From: Streptomyces tsukubensis
GTDB taxonomy: Bacteria > Actinomycetota > Actinomycetes > Streptomycetales > Streptomycetaceae
Assembly (NCBI RefSeq): GCF_009296025.1
Contig: NZ_CP045178.1
Location: 8,551,215-8,615,214 of the forward strand
Direction of reading: 5' to 3'
DNA: 64,000 bases
Shown here in pieces: positions 26,996-36,422 of the stretch. The notes under the pieces are model-generated. The model ran no database searches, was not told the origin of the DNA, and saw only the letters and a list, made by a program, of their open reading frames with translations. Position numbers and translations under genes: made by a program. Position 1 is the stretch's first letter. The number at the start of each line of letters is the position of its first letter.

Positions 26996-28497
26996 CGGGC
27001 GGCAGCCTCCACCCGGGCCTGCACGACGGTCTCCGCGATCCGGCGCAGAGTACCGACGGTCAGCAGGGAGGAGTTTCCCCGCAGGTCGGGCAGACCGTAC
27101 CGGTCGGACACCCGCCCGAGCAGAGCGACCTGCTTGAGTGACTCCACGCCCAGCTCGGCCTCCAGGCCGTCGTCCTCGCCGAGCAGGTCAGGGGGGTAGC
27201 CGAGGAAGTCGCCATAGAGGGTGCGCAATTCCTCAAGCACGGCTTCGTACTCCAGCCCGGAGGCCGCCGGGGAGACGTCGGCGGCGGGCGCCTGCGGGAC
27301 CGCGACCTGGACGGCCGCGGCGGCAGGGGCGGCGGCCGGGGCCTGGTGCGCGACGGGAGGCACATACGACGAGGGAGCCGTCGGCGCGGACACGGCGGCC
27401 GTCGGCGCGGGCACCCCTGCCCGGTCCGGCGGAGCCGAGAAGGGCGGCCGTGAAACCGCGTCGGCGAAGACCGGTTCGCTCGGCCGCGCAGTGGGTCCGG
27501 AGGCAGGCGGGCCGCTCGCCACCGCGGGCAGACCAGGGCGGAACGGACCGCCCCCGGCGGACTCGGCAACCAGCGTCCTGACCGCTTCGACCGGATCGCT
27601 CTCGCTGAGCGGGACCACACACCGCACGCCGGGGACCGAGGCCTCCACGAACTTGGTGACGACCGGCCACTCCCCGCATTCCACGAAGGCGTCGGCGCCC
27701 GCCGCGTGCAGTTCACGGATCGTGTGCAGCATCCGGACCCGGGCGGTGAGCGCGCCGGCGACCAGATCGACCGGATCGTCGTCGCCGACGTCCCTGCCCA
27801 GCCAGGGGGAGCACACCCGCCACCGGCCGCCCCCGTAGGGCACCCGGGGCGCACTCGCCCGCAGGTCCCGCGCGGCCTGCGCCATCGCCGGAGTGTGGGT
27901 CGGGTGCGGCACGTCCAGGGGGAGACTCGGCCAGCCGAGCGTGTCGGCCACCCGCTCCACATGTTCGATCAACGCCTCGGGGCCGCTGATGACGCTCTGC
28001 CTGGGGGCGTTCTCGCAGGCCAGTACCAGATGGGGATGGTTGATGAGCCCGGCGAGGGATTCCGCCCTACGGCCGTCCACCCCGACCGCGAGCATCTTTC
28101 CCTCCCAGCTCTGCCGGGTCAGCACCTGGGACCGTGCCACGGCCAGGCGGGCGGCGTCCTCCACGGACAGGTGCCCGGCGGCCGCCAGAGCCCACAACTC
28201 CCCGATGCTCTGGCCGACGATCGCCAGCGGCTCGGCGCCTTCGGCGATCAGCATGTGGTACGTCGCGATGCTGACAGCGAAGATCTCCAGATACTGCACC
28301 TCGGGCCCGCGCCGGTCACTTGTGCCGGTATGCTCGATCAGCCGAGTACTGATGTTGGGTAATCCCATTTCCCGGGCTGCCTTGTCGATACGTGACAACG
28401 ATTCCCGAACGGTCTCGTAGCGATTGTGGAAATCACTCAGGATTCCGCCGCGTGGGGCAGCCACCGTACCGGGCATGACAAAGACGGAATTCACCAT
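26992..28497 (-). CDS. Acyltransferase - acyl carrier protein didomain
   Basis: A 501-residue protein supplying the AT and ACP absent from the next gene. The AT begins NSVFVMPGTVAAPRGG, has the nucleophile elbow IVGQSIGELWALAAAG, and carries the catalytic His region DVPHPTHTPAMAQAA. An Ala/Pro-rich linker precedes a C-terminal ACP with the attachment site AELGVESLKQVALLGRVSDR. I prefer the ATG at 28497 because GAGGG lies about 9 bp upstream. An ATG at 28512 is also possible. The stop overlaps the synthase ATG by 4 bp. The AT motifs do not match the textbook malonyl or methylmalonyl signatures closely enough to predict its substrate. Confidence 0.85.
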   Translation of the reverse strand: MVNSVFVMPGTVAAPRGGILSDFHNRYETVRESLSRIDKAAREMGLPNISTRLIEHTGTSDRRGPEVQYLEIFAVSIATYHMLIAEGAEPLAIVGQSIGELWALAAAGHLSVEDAARLAVARSQVLTRQSWEGKMLAVGVDGRRAESLAGLINHPHLVLACENAPRQSVISGPEALIEHVERVADTLGWPSLPLDVPHPTHTPAMAQAARDLRASAPRVPYGGGRWRVCSPWLGRDVGDDDPVDLVAGALTARVRMLHTIRELHAAGADAFVECGEWPVVTKFVEASVPGVRCVVPLSESDPVEAVRTLVAESAGGGPFRPGLPAVASGPPASGPTARPSEPVFADAVSRPPFSAPPDRAGVPAPTAAVSAPTAPSSYVPPVAHQAPAAAPAAAAVQVAVPQAPAADVSPAASGLEYEAVLEELRTLYGDFLGYPPDLLGEDDGLEAELGVESLKQVALLGRVSDRYGLPDLRGNSSLLTVGTLRRIAETVVQARVEAAAR

Positions 28498-29849
28498 GTG
28501 CATCACCCTCATGTCCGTCCCGGCCGCCGGCGATCTCGCGTTCGGCCGACCGAGCTCTGAAACGTCACAACGGCGTGACGAAATGACGACATACGTCTAC
28601 GTGCTTCGCTGTGCCGGAGCGGTGGGGCCGTCAAACGCGCCCCTACCCTCCTCGTCGCTGGTGGCCGTTCCTGCAAAATCATGCATCACGGCGAAAATGA
28701 TCTGCCGGTCGGGGACGCCAATTAAGGTAACGGCGCATCTTTCGGGTGGTCAATGAAATCAAGGACCTGAATTTCGGCCTAAGATGGCCGCCCGTAGCGC
28801 TGGCCACACATGTAACAGGGGGTGGCGCTTGCGCTCTTGTCGCTCAGTGCGCCCCGTGGTAGCAGGACCAGCCGAATAAGAGTCTTGTCTTGGTATGAAA
28901 CTCAATGTCCGCTTAGGGTGGTCCTGTTTGAGATGTTCGAAACATGACGCGTCTGAGGTCTTCGCCTCACTTTCGGTGAGTCGACTTGGCTGAGACCGGC
29001 TGCTCACCGGTGGGCCCCGCGATGTGAGCCGCCGATGGGTCGGTGCGGCCCTGTCCGCGCACCACGGGACGCGACGCCCCCAGGCATGGTCCCAGCCTGG
29101 GAGACTCGCGATATCGGGCCCGGATTCGAAAAGCAGCTCGCCCCTCGAACGAGCATCCTGCGGCCAGCCCGGCTCCGCCCGTGAGGGGGGGACTGCTTCA
29201 CGGGCGGGCCAGGACAGGCGGATGGGCGACGCCGGTCGGATATTTACGCGAGGCCGCACCCACGGTGACCCGGGGCAGCGGCCGTCGGCGACCACAGGCC
29301 GCTCGGTGCTACGGCTGTGGCTACGGCACCGACACGAGTGGGCGAGTGAGCGAGTACCGAGGCGGCACCGGACTCTGTTCCGCTGCGTCTTCTCGGTACT
29401 GAGCTGAGCTTGCCGTTTCCTGTCCGATTGCCGTCGGTGTCACGAGTGACGATCGAATTCCGCTCAGCCAACGACGACAGGGCTCGGTCGGCACCGGTTC
29501 TGAGGGGCCGGGTGTGGACGTGTCGAAGAGGGCTTGAGCCAGCGGGTCCTCTTGGTGGTCTTCGCTATCGAAACGGTCGGCAAAGTACACCCTCTGTCCC
29601 CAGATCGTGCTCTGGCCCCAGGCCGTGAGTGCGCCGAATCCCCTGGCCATCGGCCGAATGTGATCCGTAGGACAGAACATCCAAGAACAACCACTCGGCC
29701 CGGCGGATCCCCACGGTCGGCAACGGAGCGGGCGGCTCCCTGTTTTTCCCGTTCCCCCTACTTGACCGGATCATCGACGACGTCGACTGCGTCGACCACG
29801 GGTTTCTCGTGGAGCTCGACTGGCCTGCCTCGGAGTGACGGTCACCGAT
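28498..29849. other. Lower-GC, gene-poor region upstream of the polyketide operon
   Basis: About 1.35 kb with no frame I can support. The first 400 bp are clearly less GC-rich than the flanking genes and probably contain the promoter of the leftward polyketide operon. A reverse frame at 28759-29295 lacks recognisable features and a ribosome site. From about 29320 to 29680 the reverse strand has somewhat protein-like composition (WGQSTIWGQRVYFADRFD), possibly a gene remnant I do not recognise. Confidence 0.45.
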
Positions 29850-30540
29850 GAGGAAGTCGAGAGGCCTTCCTGCCGCGGTTGGTGCCGGATGATCGGACGG
29901 TCACCGCCCACTCTCGCGAACAGGTCGTGGGGCGGCTCCGCGAGCTGTCCGCCGACTCTCCGAAGCACACCCGCGACCACCGCTTGCACGGTGCGAAGCA
30001 GATCCTGTACTGGCTGGAGACCTTCCCCGGGGCGACCTGGCAGCAGCGGTGGCGCAACAGCACGGCGTACGACCGGCTACGAGGCTGGCATCCGTGCCAT
30101 CACCGTCGGTGACTGCCTGGAGCTGCGGGTCAACGAGGCCCGTGTCCACTCATGCAACGGCACCGGGCGGTCGCTCTATTACAGCTGGCTGAAGGGGCAA
30201 GAGCACCTCCCATCGGACGCTCCGCACACCCTGCGGGACATCACCCGGCACTAGGGCCAGGTCGGGTCGGCGTCGCCGACCTGGTGTACCGCTACCACTT
30301 GCGGAACACCCTCGTCCGTGGCCTGCTGGTCGACTACCTCGCCGAGCCCCGGCCCGCCCTGGACTTTTTCCTCTCCGGAGGATCTGTCGTGGATCCTGAC
30401 CCGTCACTTCTGGAAGAACCTCGAAGATCTTGGGCCCGGCTTCGACTCCCTCTGCCTCTCGGCGGACACCGCGGCGGCATGGAAAGAGCGCGTCCGCGCC
30501 AAGGTCGACGGCGAGTGCCAATCGGACGGTTTCGTGGTGG
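29850..30540 (+). pseudogene. Degraded site-specific integrase/recombinase-like gene
   Basis: Four pieces of one protein occur in order but in different frames. They are FLPRLVPDDRTVTAHSREQV with KQILYWLETFPGATWQQRW, then ITVGDCLELRVNEAR with GRSLYYSWLKGQEHLPSDAP, then YRYHLRNTLVRGLLVDYLAE, and finally PEDLSWILTRHFWKNLEDLG with TAAAWKERVRAKV. The WLE-FPGATWQQRW and VGDCLEL phrases are, from memory, characteristic of a streptomycete site-specific integrase family that has an N-terminal region like this. At least three frameshifts are needed and no catalytic domain remains. It marks old mobile DNA. Confidence 0.7.
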
Positions 30541-30568
30541 GGCTGGTTGGTGGTGGTGAGCGGTGGTT

Positions 30569-30603
30569 TTCGGGAACGTCCCGCGGATCGGGACGTTCCC
30601 GAA
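30569..30603. terminator. Perfect 15-bp stem hairpin, bidirectional terminator candidate
   Basis: TTCGGGAACGTCCCG (30569-30583) and CGGGACGTTCCCGAA (30589-30603) are exact inverted repeats separated by 5 bp. They lie 37 bp beyond the 3' end of the SnoaL-like gene and just after the integrase remnant. There is no T-run, as is common for streptomycete terminators. A palindromic protein-binding site is the alternative. Confidence 0.65.
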
Positions 30604-30639
30604 GGATCGAGTGCGGTGGGGGCCCGTCTTATGGCTTGA

Positions 30640-31077
30640 TTACTCGTCGGTGGCCTGGGAGTCCAGGGTCATGGCGGTTTCCAGTGAGATCAGGCGTGCG
30701 TTCTGCAGTGCCGCGACCTCCCAGCGGTCGTTCTGCCATACGACCGCGAGCAGTTGGAGGAAGGAGCGGCTGGGCAGCGGTTCCCGCTCGCCGGGCATCA
30801 CCATGCTGACGCGGTGGTGCACCACGCCGCATCCGGGGCGGACGATCCGGGCGAAGGGTATCTCGCTCCGCACCATCCGGGAGCCCTTGAGTATGGTGTC
30901 GAAGAGTGGCTGGTTGAACGCGATCACCGCCTCGCGTCCCTTGTGGATGGTTCCCTCGAAATCCACGAGCTCGGCGTCCTCCGCGAAATCGGCGACGAAC
31001 GCGGTGGCATCACCGTGGTTCCAGCCCTCGTTCATCCTGGCCGGGATGGCGCTCATCGCTTCGACCGACTGTTCCAT
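30640..31077 (-). CDS. SnoaL/NTF2-like protein (SgcJ/EcaC group)
   Basis: A 145-residue alpha+beta barrel protein of the NTF2-like superfamily. IPARMNEGWNHGDATAFVAD, FAEDAELVDFEGTIHKGREA and QLLAVVWQNDRWEVAALQNARL are the classic family segments. Members bind or transform small molecules, but the reaction cannot be read from the fold. The ATG at 31077 follows GAGAGGCGAG. Longer frames upstream run into the AraC gene. It is transcribed in line with that regulator 31 bp away, so the two probably form an operon. Confidence 0.8.
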   Translation of the reverse strand: MEQSVEAMSAIPARMNEGWNHGDATAFVADFAEDAELVDFEGTIHKGREAVIAFNQPLFDTILKGSRMVRSEIPFARIVRPGCGVVHHRVSMVMPGEREPLPSRSFLQLLAVVWQNDRWEVAALQNARLISLETAMTLDSQATDE

Positions 31078-31108
31078 GTGCTCGCCTCTCTGTTCTCCAC
31101 GTGTCCGG

Positions 31109-32050
31109 TCACCCATCCTCGGTGGGCCGGGCTGCGGACGCATTGACTCTCTGTGCACGGTTGTTGGACGTGAGTGTCACGGCGTTGTAGCCGTAGGTGG
31201 TCTTGAACAGCCTGCTGAAGTGTGCCGGATCGGTGAATCCCCAGTCGGCGGCGACGGCGGCGACGGTACGGCCGGTCCCGGTGAGGTCTACGCGGCACCG
31301 CTCCAGACGCCGGCGGCGGATCAGGGCCGCCACCGTCAGGGGCTGGTCCTCGAACAGCTTGTGCAATTGGCGCACGGACATGTGGTGTGCCGCTGCCACC
31401 TTCGCGGGGGTGAGATCACGGTCGGACAGTCTCGCCTCGATGAAACCGGTGACCCGGGCGCGGACCGCCTCGTCGGCGACCGGCCGCGCGTCGCCGAGCT
31501 GGGCCGAGAGCGCCACCGCGATCAGCTCGGTCACGGCGGCCGCCGATCGGTCCGCTTCTTCGGCACGGAATCCGTCCAGGGAGCGTGCCATGTCCCGGGC
31601 GAGCGAGGACACCAGCGCCCCCGGGCCGCGGTCACCGCGGATGCGGACTCCGGCCAGCCGGGCGGCGTCGTCCGGTCCGAGCCGCAGTGACTGCCGTGGT
31701 ACCAGCATGGTCACGTGCCTGGTCGCGCTGCTGGCGAACCTGACCGGCCGTACCGGGTCGATCAGGACCAGGTCGGCGGGCCCGAGCACAGCGGTGCTGC
31801 CTCCCTGCTCGGCACGTACCCATCCCCGCGTCACCAGCTCGATCTGCCACCACTCGCTGTCGGCGGCGCGGGCGGACCGTGCGTCCCGGAAGCACTCACC
31901 TTCCGGGGTCACCAGTTCGGTCAGGCTCAGGGGTCCCAGGCGGCGGGTCACGACCTCGGCCCGGAAGTCGTCGCCGCCGTGCCGCCGACCGCGCAGGGGC
32001 GGCAGGCCGCTGGCCGCGAGCGTCTCCAGAAAGGCGTCGGCGCCCGTCAT
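31109..32050 (-). CDS. AraC family transcriptional regulator
   Basis: A 313-residue activator. The N-terminal half is an AraC-binding-like cupin (WWQIELVTRGWVRAEQGGS, ADLVLIDPVRPVRFAS). The C-terminal half, from about residue 205, carries the two helix-turn-helix motifs (TPAKVAAAHHMSVRQLHKLF and TVAAVAADWGFTDPAHFSRLFKTTYGY). The SnoaL-like gene lies directly downstream on the same strand and is the most likely target. It overlaps nothing important upstream. Function as an activator is inferred from the family. Confidence 0.88.
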   Translation of the reverse strand: MTGADAFLETLAASGLPPLRGRRHGGDDFRAEVVTRRLGPLSLTELVTPEGECFRDARSARAADSEWWQIELVTRGWVRAEQGGSTAVLGPADLVLIDPVRPVRFASSATRHVTMLVPRQSLRLGPDDAARLAGVRIRGDRGPGALVSSLARDMARSLDGFRAEEADRSAAAVTELIAVALSAQLGDARPVADEAVRARVTGFIEARLSDRDLTPAKVAAAHHMSVRQLHKLFEDQPLTVAALIRRRRLERCRVDLTGTGRTVAAVAADWGFTDPAHFSRLFKTTYGYNAVTLTSNNRAQRVNASAARPTEDG

Positions 32051-32922
32051 GTGAGGTCACCGCGCGCGCCGCGGTGCAGGACACCGGTGCCGCAGCCGCC
32101 CTTTCGCAACCGCGAGCCGCGAACCGTGTGCCCGTGGCGCGGTGCTGTCTCCCTCGGCGACCGCCGTGCGGCGGTGTCCATCACGTCCAACGATGCCTGG
32201 ACCGGGTGAATCGCCACCCCCCGCACGACCGGGCGCATCAGCTCATACTGCGCGAAACTGCCGATTTCCTCAGCGCGGTGCTCCGACTCCGGGTGATGCA
32301 TGACTCCGATCATCACACAGCCGGCGCACCCCGCCTCCCAGTTCTCGGGACCGGGGCCGGGGCTGGGACTGGGTCGGGCCGGGGCTGGGTGGGGGCTGGG
32401 GCTGCGGTGTAGCCGGACGTGGGTATACGTACAACGACTCCAGGGGCCGGCGGAAAGGACTGGGGACCACTCGACCGGCCCCCGCCTCCCCCACCCCTCT
32501 GTTTATGTCCGACACGGTGACCCGGTGGCCCGGTGGCACGCACGGCTCAACCGGGCACCTTTAGGGGTCCTTGCAATATGGGCGCCCGCGGCCTGATCGG
32601 ACCCCCCTATTGCAAGGACCCCTTAGGACCAGCCGTACCGGTTGGTGTCCGCTTCGCCGGTCGGGTGCCCTTCCGTGCCATCACGAACCGGTCACCCCCG
32701 CGCCAAGTAGAGGAGAGGGGCGAGGGGGAAGAGAGCCGGTCGCGGTGGGCATGATTGCGGTGAGTACGTTCAGCTTCGGGCGGAGGAGGCCGGGGAGGGC
32801 CCGTCCTCGACGGGGCGGTCTTCCGGAGGCCGAGGGCGGTGAGCCCGAGCTGTGGCGGGGAGAGGACGACCGTGCTCAGCCCCTGCACTGTGTGAGCCGG
32901 GTGGATTCGGCGCCGGAGGTGC
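32051..32922. other. Gene-free interval containing a long inverted repeat
   Basis: No convincing coding frame on either strand. It contains a short GGGACC/GGGGCTGGG-rich run around 32345-32402 and the inverted repeat listed separately. It includes the upstream region of the AraC gene. Confidence 0.45.
32563..32624. repeat. 62-bp inverted repeat with exact 16-bp arms
   Basis: AGGGGTCCTTGCAATA at 32563-32578 is exactly mirrored by TATTGCAAGGACCCCT at 32609-32624, leaving a 30-bp GC-rich centre. The arms are AT-richer than their surroundings and neither flank has a gene end close by. It could be a terminator-like hairpin, a protein-binding site or a miniature transposable element. Confidence 0.75.
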
Positions 32923-33075
32923 TCAGCGGCTCAAGCGTCTGCTCGGTGGGGCCGGGTCGGGTCCCCAGGCCGAGGTGACCACCGGGGCCTCGGCTGTATC
33001 GGGACCGTAGAGGCGGTACACCAAGGGCAGACCGCGCCCCGCGTGTGGGGCCCGGCTCCGGTACGGAATTTTCAT
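32923..33075 (-). CDS. Possible small 50-residue protein
   Basis: An ATG at 33075 opens a 51-codon frame beginning MKIPYRSRAPHAGRGLPLVY and ending in PAPPSRRLSR. AGGGGA lies about 9 bp upstream, a good ribosome site. The product is basic and rich in Pro and Gly, with no family I recognise. The middle reads VYRLYGPDTAEAPVV, less low-complexity than random GC-rich frames. It may be a genuine small gene or chance. Confidence 0.3.
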   Translation of the reverse strand: MKIPYRSRAPHAGRGLPLVYRLYGPDTAEAPVVTSAWGPDPAPPSRRLSR

Positions 33076-33314
33076 GGACCGTTTCCCCTTTCGGGCGGCG
33101 TGCGGTGTATGGGCGAGGACGCCGCCGGATGGCACAGGCCCGCTCCCGGGCGCTCACGGTGCCGGTCCGCACGCCCCGGCCCTCGAAGCGGGTGCGGGGG
33201 AGTTCCCCGTGCCCGGCAGGCACCGCCGCATCCCTACGGCCGTGTGTCGGGGCCAGCCGCCGGTGGCCCCGACGTCTTCGCCCGAACGGCCGCGCCCGCT
33301 ACGCTCCCGGGTCT

Positions 33315-34058
33315 GTGAACACCGAACTGATCGTCGCGTCCCTGTCGGGTGTCGTGGCCCTCGGCAGTGCCTGGTTCACGGCCCGCTCGGGCCGCCGGCA
33401 GGCGGTGCTGGCCCATGAGCTGGAGAGCCGTACCGCGCAGCAGGACCTGATGGGCCGCCACCGCGATCCGCTCCTGTGGGCCGCCTACGACCTGCAGTCC
33501 CGCCTCTACAACATCGTCGACCGGGGTTTCCTGCACGTGTACCTCCACGAGGGCTCGGACCGCCAGCGCGCGTACGCACGGCGCAGCACGCTCCATGTGC
33601 TGGGGGAGTACCTGGGCCGGGTGGAGATCCTGCGCCGCGGCATCCAGTTCCTCGATCTCGGCGACAGCACCCTCAACCGGCGGATCGTGGGGCATTTCAC
33701 GGCCATCAGCAACGTGCTGAACAACGACGGCGGCGGTAACCCGCGCTTCGCCGACCAGTACTTCGTCATCTTCCGCAGCGATCAGCGGGCGATCGGTGAG
33801 CTGATGCTGACCGATGACGGCACGTCCTGCCTGGGATACGTGGAGTTCTGCAGGAGGCTGGAGGCGGACCCGGAGTTCACCGAATGGTTCGGACCGCTGG
33901 CCGTCAGCATCGAGGAGCTTTCGCGCGCGGAGGAACCGCCGTACCGGCTGGTCGCGTTGCAGCAGGCCCTCATGGACCTGATCGATCTGCTCGACCCGCG
34001 CGCGGAGCGCTTCCCCGACCACCGCCGCTCACGGCTCGGCCGCCCGCCGGGAATGTGA
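33315..34058 (+). CDS. Membrane-anchored protein of unknown function
   Basis: A 247-residue protein with one N-terminal membrane segment (LIVASLSGVVALGSAWFTA) and a basic arginine-rich stretch after it, which predicts the large C-terminal part in the cytoplasm. The rest is helical, with RHRDPLLWAAYDLQSRLYNI, ADQYFVIFRSDQRAIGELML and GYVEFCRRLEADPEF. I recognise this as a conserved actinomycete hypothetical of unknown role. The GTG at 33315 is chosen because the longer frame from 33045 adds an Arg/Pro-rich leader. It stands alone, with repeats downstream. Confidence 0.75.
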   Translation: MNTELIVASLSGVVALGSAWFTARSGRRQAVLAHELESRTAQQDLMGRHRDPLLWAAYDLQSRLYNIVDRGFLHVYLHEGSDRQRAYARRSTLHVLGEYLGRVEILRRGIQFLDLGDSTLNRRIVGHFTAISNVLNNDGGGNPRFADQYFVIFRSDQRAIGELMLTDDGTSCLGYVEFCRRLEADPEFTEWFGPLAVSIEELSRAEEPPYRLVALQQALMDLIDLLDPRAERFPDHRRSRLGRPPGM

Positions 34059-34658
34059 CGGGCGCCACCACGTGAGAGCGGTGGGAGAAGTGCGTCGAGC
34101 ACGTTGAATCGACCGCTGACGACCCACAAGCTGACTCGCCGCGGTCATCGTCACGACACCGCGGACGGCACGTACCACCGGATGCGGGGCCGCCGGCCGA
34201 CGGGCGTGGAGAACGGACCGCGTAGCATCCCGCGGGGTGGCCAGTGGCGACGCAACCTCCGGTCCGATCACGAACTGGACCTACCGCGCTCCTGGTTCCG
34301 CCCCGTCGAATGCCTCGCCTGCGAAAAGACTGCCGCGGAACACGCCTCCGCACCGCGGGCAGGGCCGCCCCACCGGCCACCACCGCACCCGCCGCGACGC
34401 CGACGGCCCCCTCCGGACGGGGAGAGCGGGGCCTGTCCGGCACTCCGAGCCCGACTGCCCCGCTCCGCCCGGTCGGGCGGGCGGACGCCGTCCCCGCCCG
34501 CCCGTCCTCCCTCCCGTGAGCTGTCCCTGATCGCCCCGGTACGGCATTCCGGCACCCCGCCCCGCTCCGCCCCGAGCCGCACAGGCCGGGGCGCACCCTG
34601 CCGCACCGCTGCCCGATTGTCAGCGCCCCCGCCCCGGTCCCGCCGCCACCCGCGCACC

Positions 34659-34754
34659 GTGTCCGGCCCCCACCGTGTCCGGCCCCCACCGTGTCCGGCC
34701 CCCACCGTGTCCGGCCCCCACCGTGTCCGGCCCCCACCGTGTCCGGCCCGGCAC
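34659..34754. repeat. 16-bp tandem repeat, six copies
   Basis: GTGTCCGGCCCCCACC repeats head-to-tail from 34659. The first five copies are identical and the sixth is diverged after GTGTCCGGCCC. With no spacers and a unit of only 16 bp, this is a minisatellite and not a CRISPR array. Confidence 0.9.
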
Positions 34755-35731
34755 CGGTCGCCAGCCGTCGTCCGGCCCCCACCGCCCGCGCCGCATGTCC
34801 CGCCGCCACACCCGGCCACTGGCAGCCCCAAGGCCGACTCCCGCCTATGAGGTCCCGACCCGCCGACAGGTGATCCCAAAGTGGTTCAGGGACTCCGGGG
34901 AGACCGTATGCGGCGGGGACGAGGGGATGGCCGCCATCGCCTGAAGCATGTATGTGCAGCGCTCACACGCCCGCCAGCCGTCGTCATTCCCGTACCGGCG
35001 TATCCCCACGGCCAGACGGCCTACCGGCAGCTGTCCCGGTGCCGGTGAGGGGCATGGCCAGACGGACGGTGATGCCGGCACCGCCACCGGCGCCGGGAGC
35101 GCTGGTGGGGCAGGCCTTCCTGTCGACCTCGGTGGAGCCGCAGGCGGTGCCGTCCGCCTCGTGGGTGAACTCCACCGAGAGGAAGCCGGCCCACGGTACG
35201 AAGCTCCCCCGCAACTGCTCGCGGATGCGGCCGCCCGCAGAGGCCCCGATGCGGACGCCGCAAGGGGACACCTTCCGTGTCAGCGGCGTGAGTCCGGCCT
35301 TGCTCGCTCTGATCGGCGGCCGTCCGAGGGCAGGACGATTCGCCCGCTGTCTGCCGTACTCGTACGCATACCCGCCCCCCGTGGCGCACCCGTCAGCCCC
35401 CAACGGGGTCCCGCCCCGGACGGAGCTATCGCTAGAGTGTCCGCCTCCTGGAAGACCCCCTGTCCGGCCGTATCGCACGCCGAAGACCACCGGCGCCCCG
35501 TGGGGCGGAGGCCGGCGCACGGCCGGGGCCGCCGACTGGGGCCTGTACGTCCCCGGACCCGGCGGCCGGGCGTCGTCCTGACCAAGGCCCGGGGCAGCCT
35601 TCCGCGCCGCCGGTAACCGACCGACCCCGGCACCCACTGCCACGCCTCGACCCGCGCCGTATGCCCGACCTGCGGTGACAAGGCCGGACGGCTGCCCGGA
35701 ACCGCCGGCGCACCACCACGTTGCAGTCCAC

Positions 35732-35773
35732 CCACGCACGGGAATCCACGCACGGGAATCCACGCACGGGAAC
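35732..35773. repeat. 14-bp tandem repeat, three copies
   Basis: CCACGCACGGGAAT occurs three times in direct succession, with the last base of the third copy changed to C. The sequence is otherwise non-coding. Confidence 0.85.
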
Positions 35774-36000
35774 CTGCGCGTGAGAACGGCGCTCGGGCCG
35801 GTGCACCGAAACCACCACGTACCGCACCCGGCAGACCACCAGGCTCGAAGAACAGCCGTACGGCCGCTCGCCACAAGGGGGCCGCGTCCCGGCAACCGAC
35901 GAGGCGTCCAAGCGCCCGGCCTACCCAGAAGTCGCAACTGAGCCCCGGCGGACCAGCTGACGACCGACCCACACTGGGGCATGCGCCCACATGTGCCGGA

Positions 36001-36336
36001 TCACTCCGGACGGTCCTGTGCTTCCCTCTGCAATTGCACCGCCGCCAGCAGGCCCAATTTCGGCTCCGCCTGGCGCAGCGCCTTCACCGCCGCGACCGAC
36101 GCGATATCTCCGGTGAAGCCGACGGCTGCCAGCCGGGAGCGGACCCAGCGGGCGCGTAGCTGGCCTTCGGTGGCTGCGGCGGTGGACTCCACGAGTGCGG
36201 CGGCCCGTTCCAGACCTGGGCGCTCCTCGGGCGATGCCTCGGCCAACGCCTGGCGCAGGGCCATCGCTACCACGTCCGCGTCCCGGATGACCGGCACGAA
36301 GTTGTGCTTGCTGCTCAATCCCGTAATCGCTCCCAT
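36001..36336 (-). CDS. Small hypothetical protein
   Basis: An ATG at 36336 opens a 111-residue frame starting MGAITGLSSKHNFVPVIRDA. An in-frame GTG at 36345 is an alternative. The body is Ala/Glu/Arg-rich and predicted helical (VVAMALRQALAEASPEERPGLERAAALVESTA in pieces, then RARWVRSRLAAVGFTGDIAS). The composition is protein-like and unlike the surrounding low-complexity frames, but I do not recognise a family. The ribosome site is weak. It lies beside HTH and helicase remnants, so it may belong to the same decayed element. Confidence 0.5.
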   Translation of the reverse strand: MGAITGLSSKHNFVPVIRDADVVAMALRQALAEASPEERPGLERAAALVESTAAATEGQLRARWVRSRLAAVGFTGDIASVAAVKALRQAEPKLGLLAAVQLQREAQDRPE

Positions 36337-36422
36337 GTGGATCACCGTGACGGTCGTGCTCTTCGTATGGCAAGGGTCTTGAGGATTTCCAGAGCATCAG
36401 CCCGAGCCACCCAGCGGAGTGG

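Larger units (their letters stand above)
34059..36000. other. Gene-poor region with two short tandem repeats
   Basis: About 1.9 kb without a gene I can support. Both strands are open over long stretches, as expected at this GC content, but the translations are Arg/Pro/Gly-rich. A reverse frame around 35000-35290 reads somewhat like protein (VPWAGFLSVEFTHEADGTAC) and may be a decayed gene. The repeats at 34659 and 35732 are listed separately. Confidence 0.45.

Noticed and set aside
28759..29295. 178-codon reverse frame upstream of the polyketide operon
   Set aside because: No family resemblance, no ribosome site, and low-complexity Ser/Pro/Arg composition.
34659..34754. CRISPR-like array
   Set aside because: The 16-bp units abut with no spacers and no cas genes are present.
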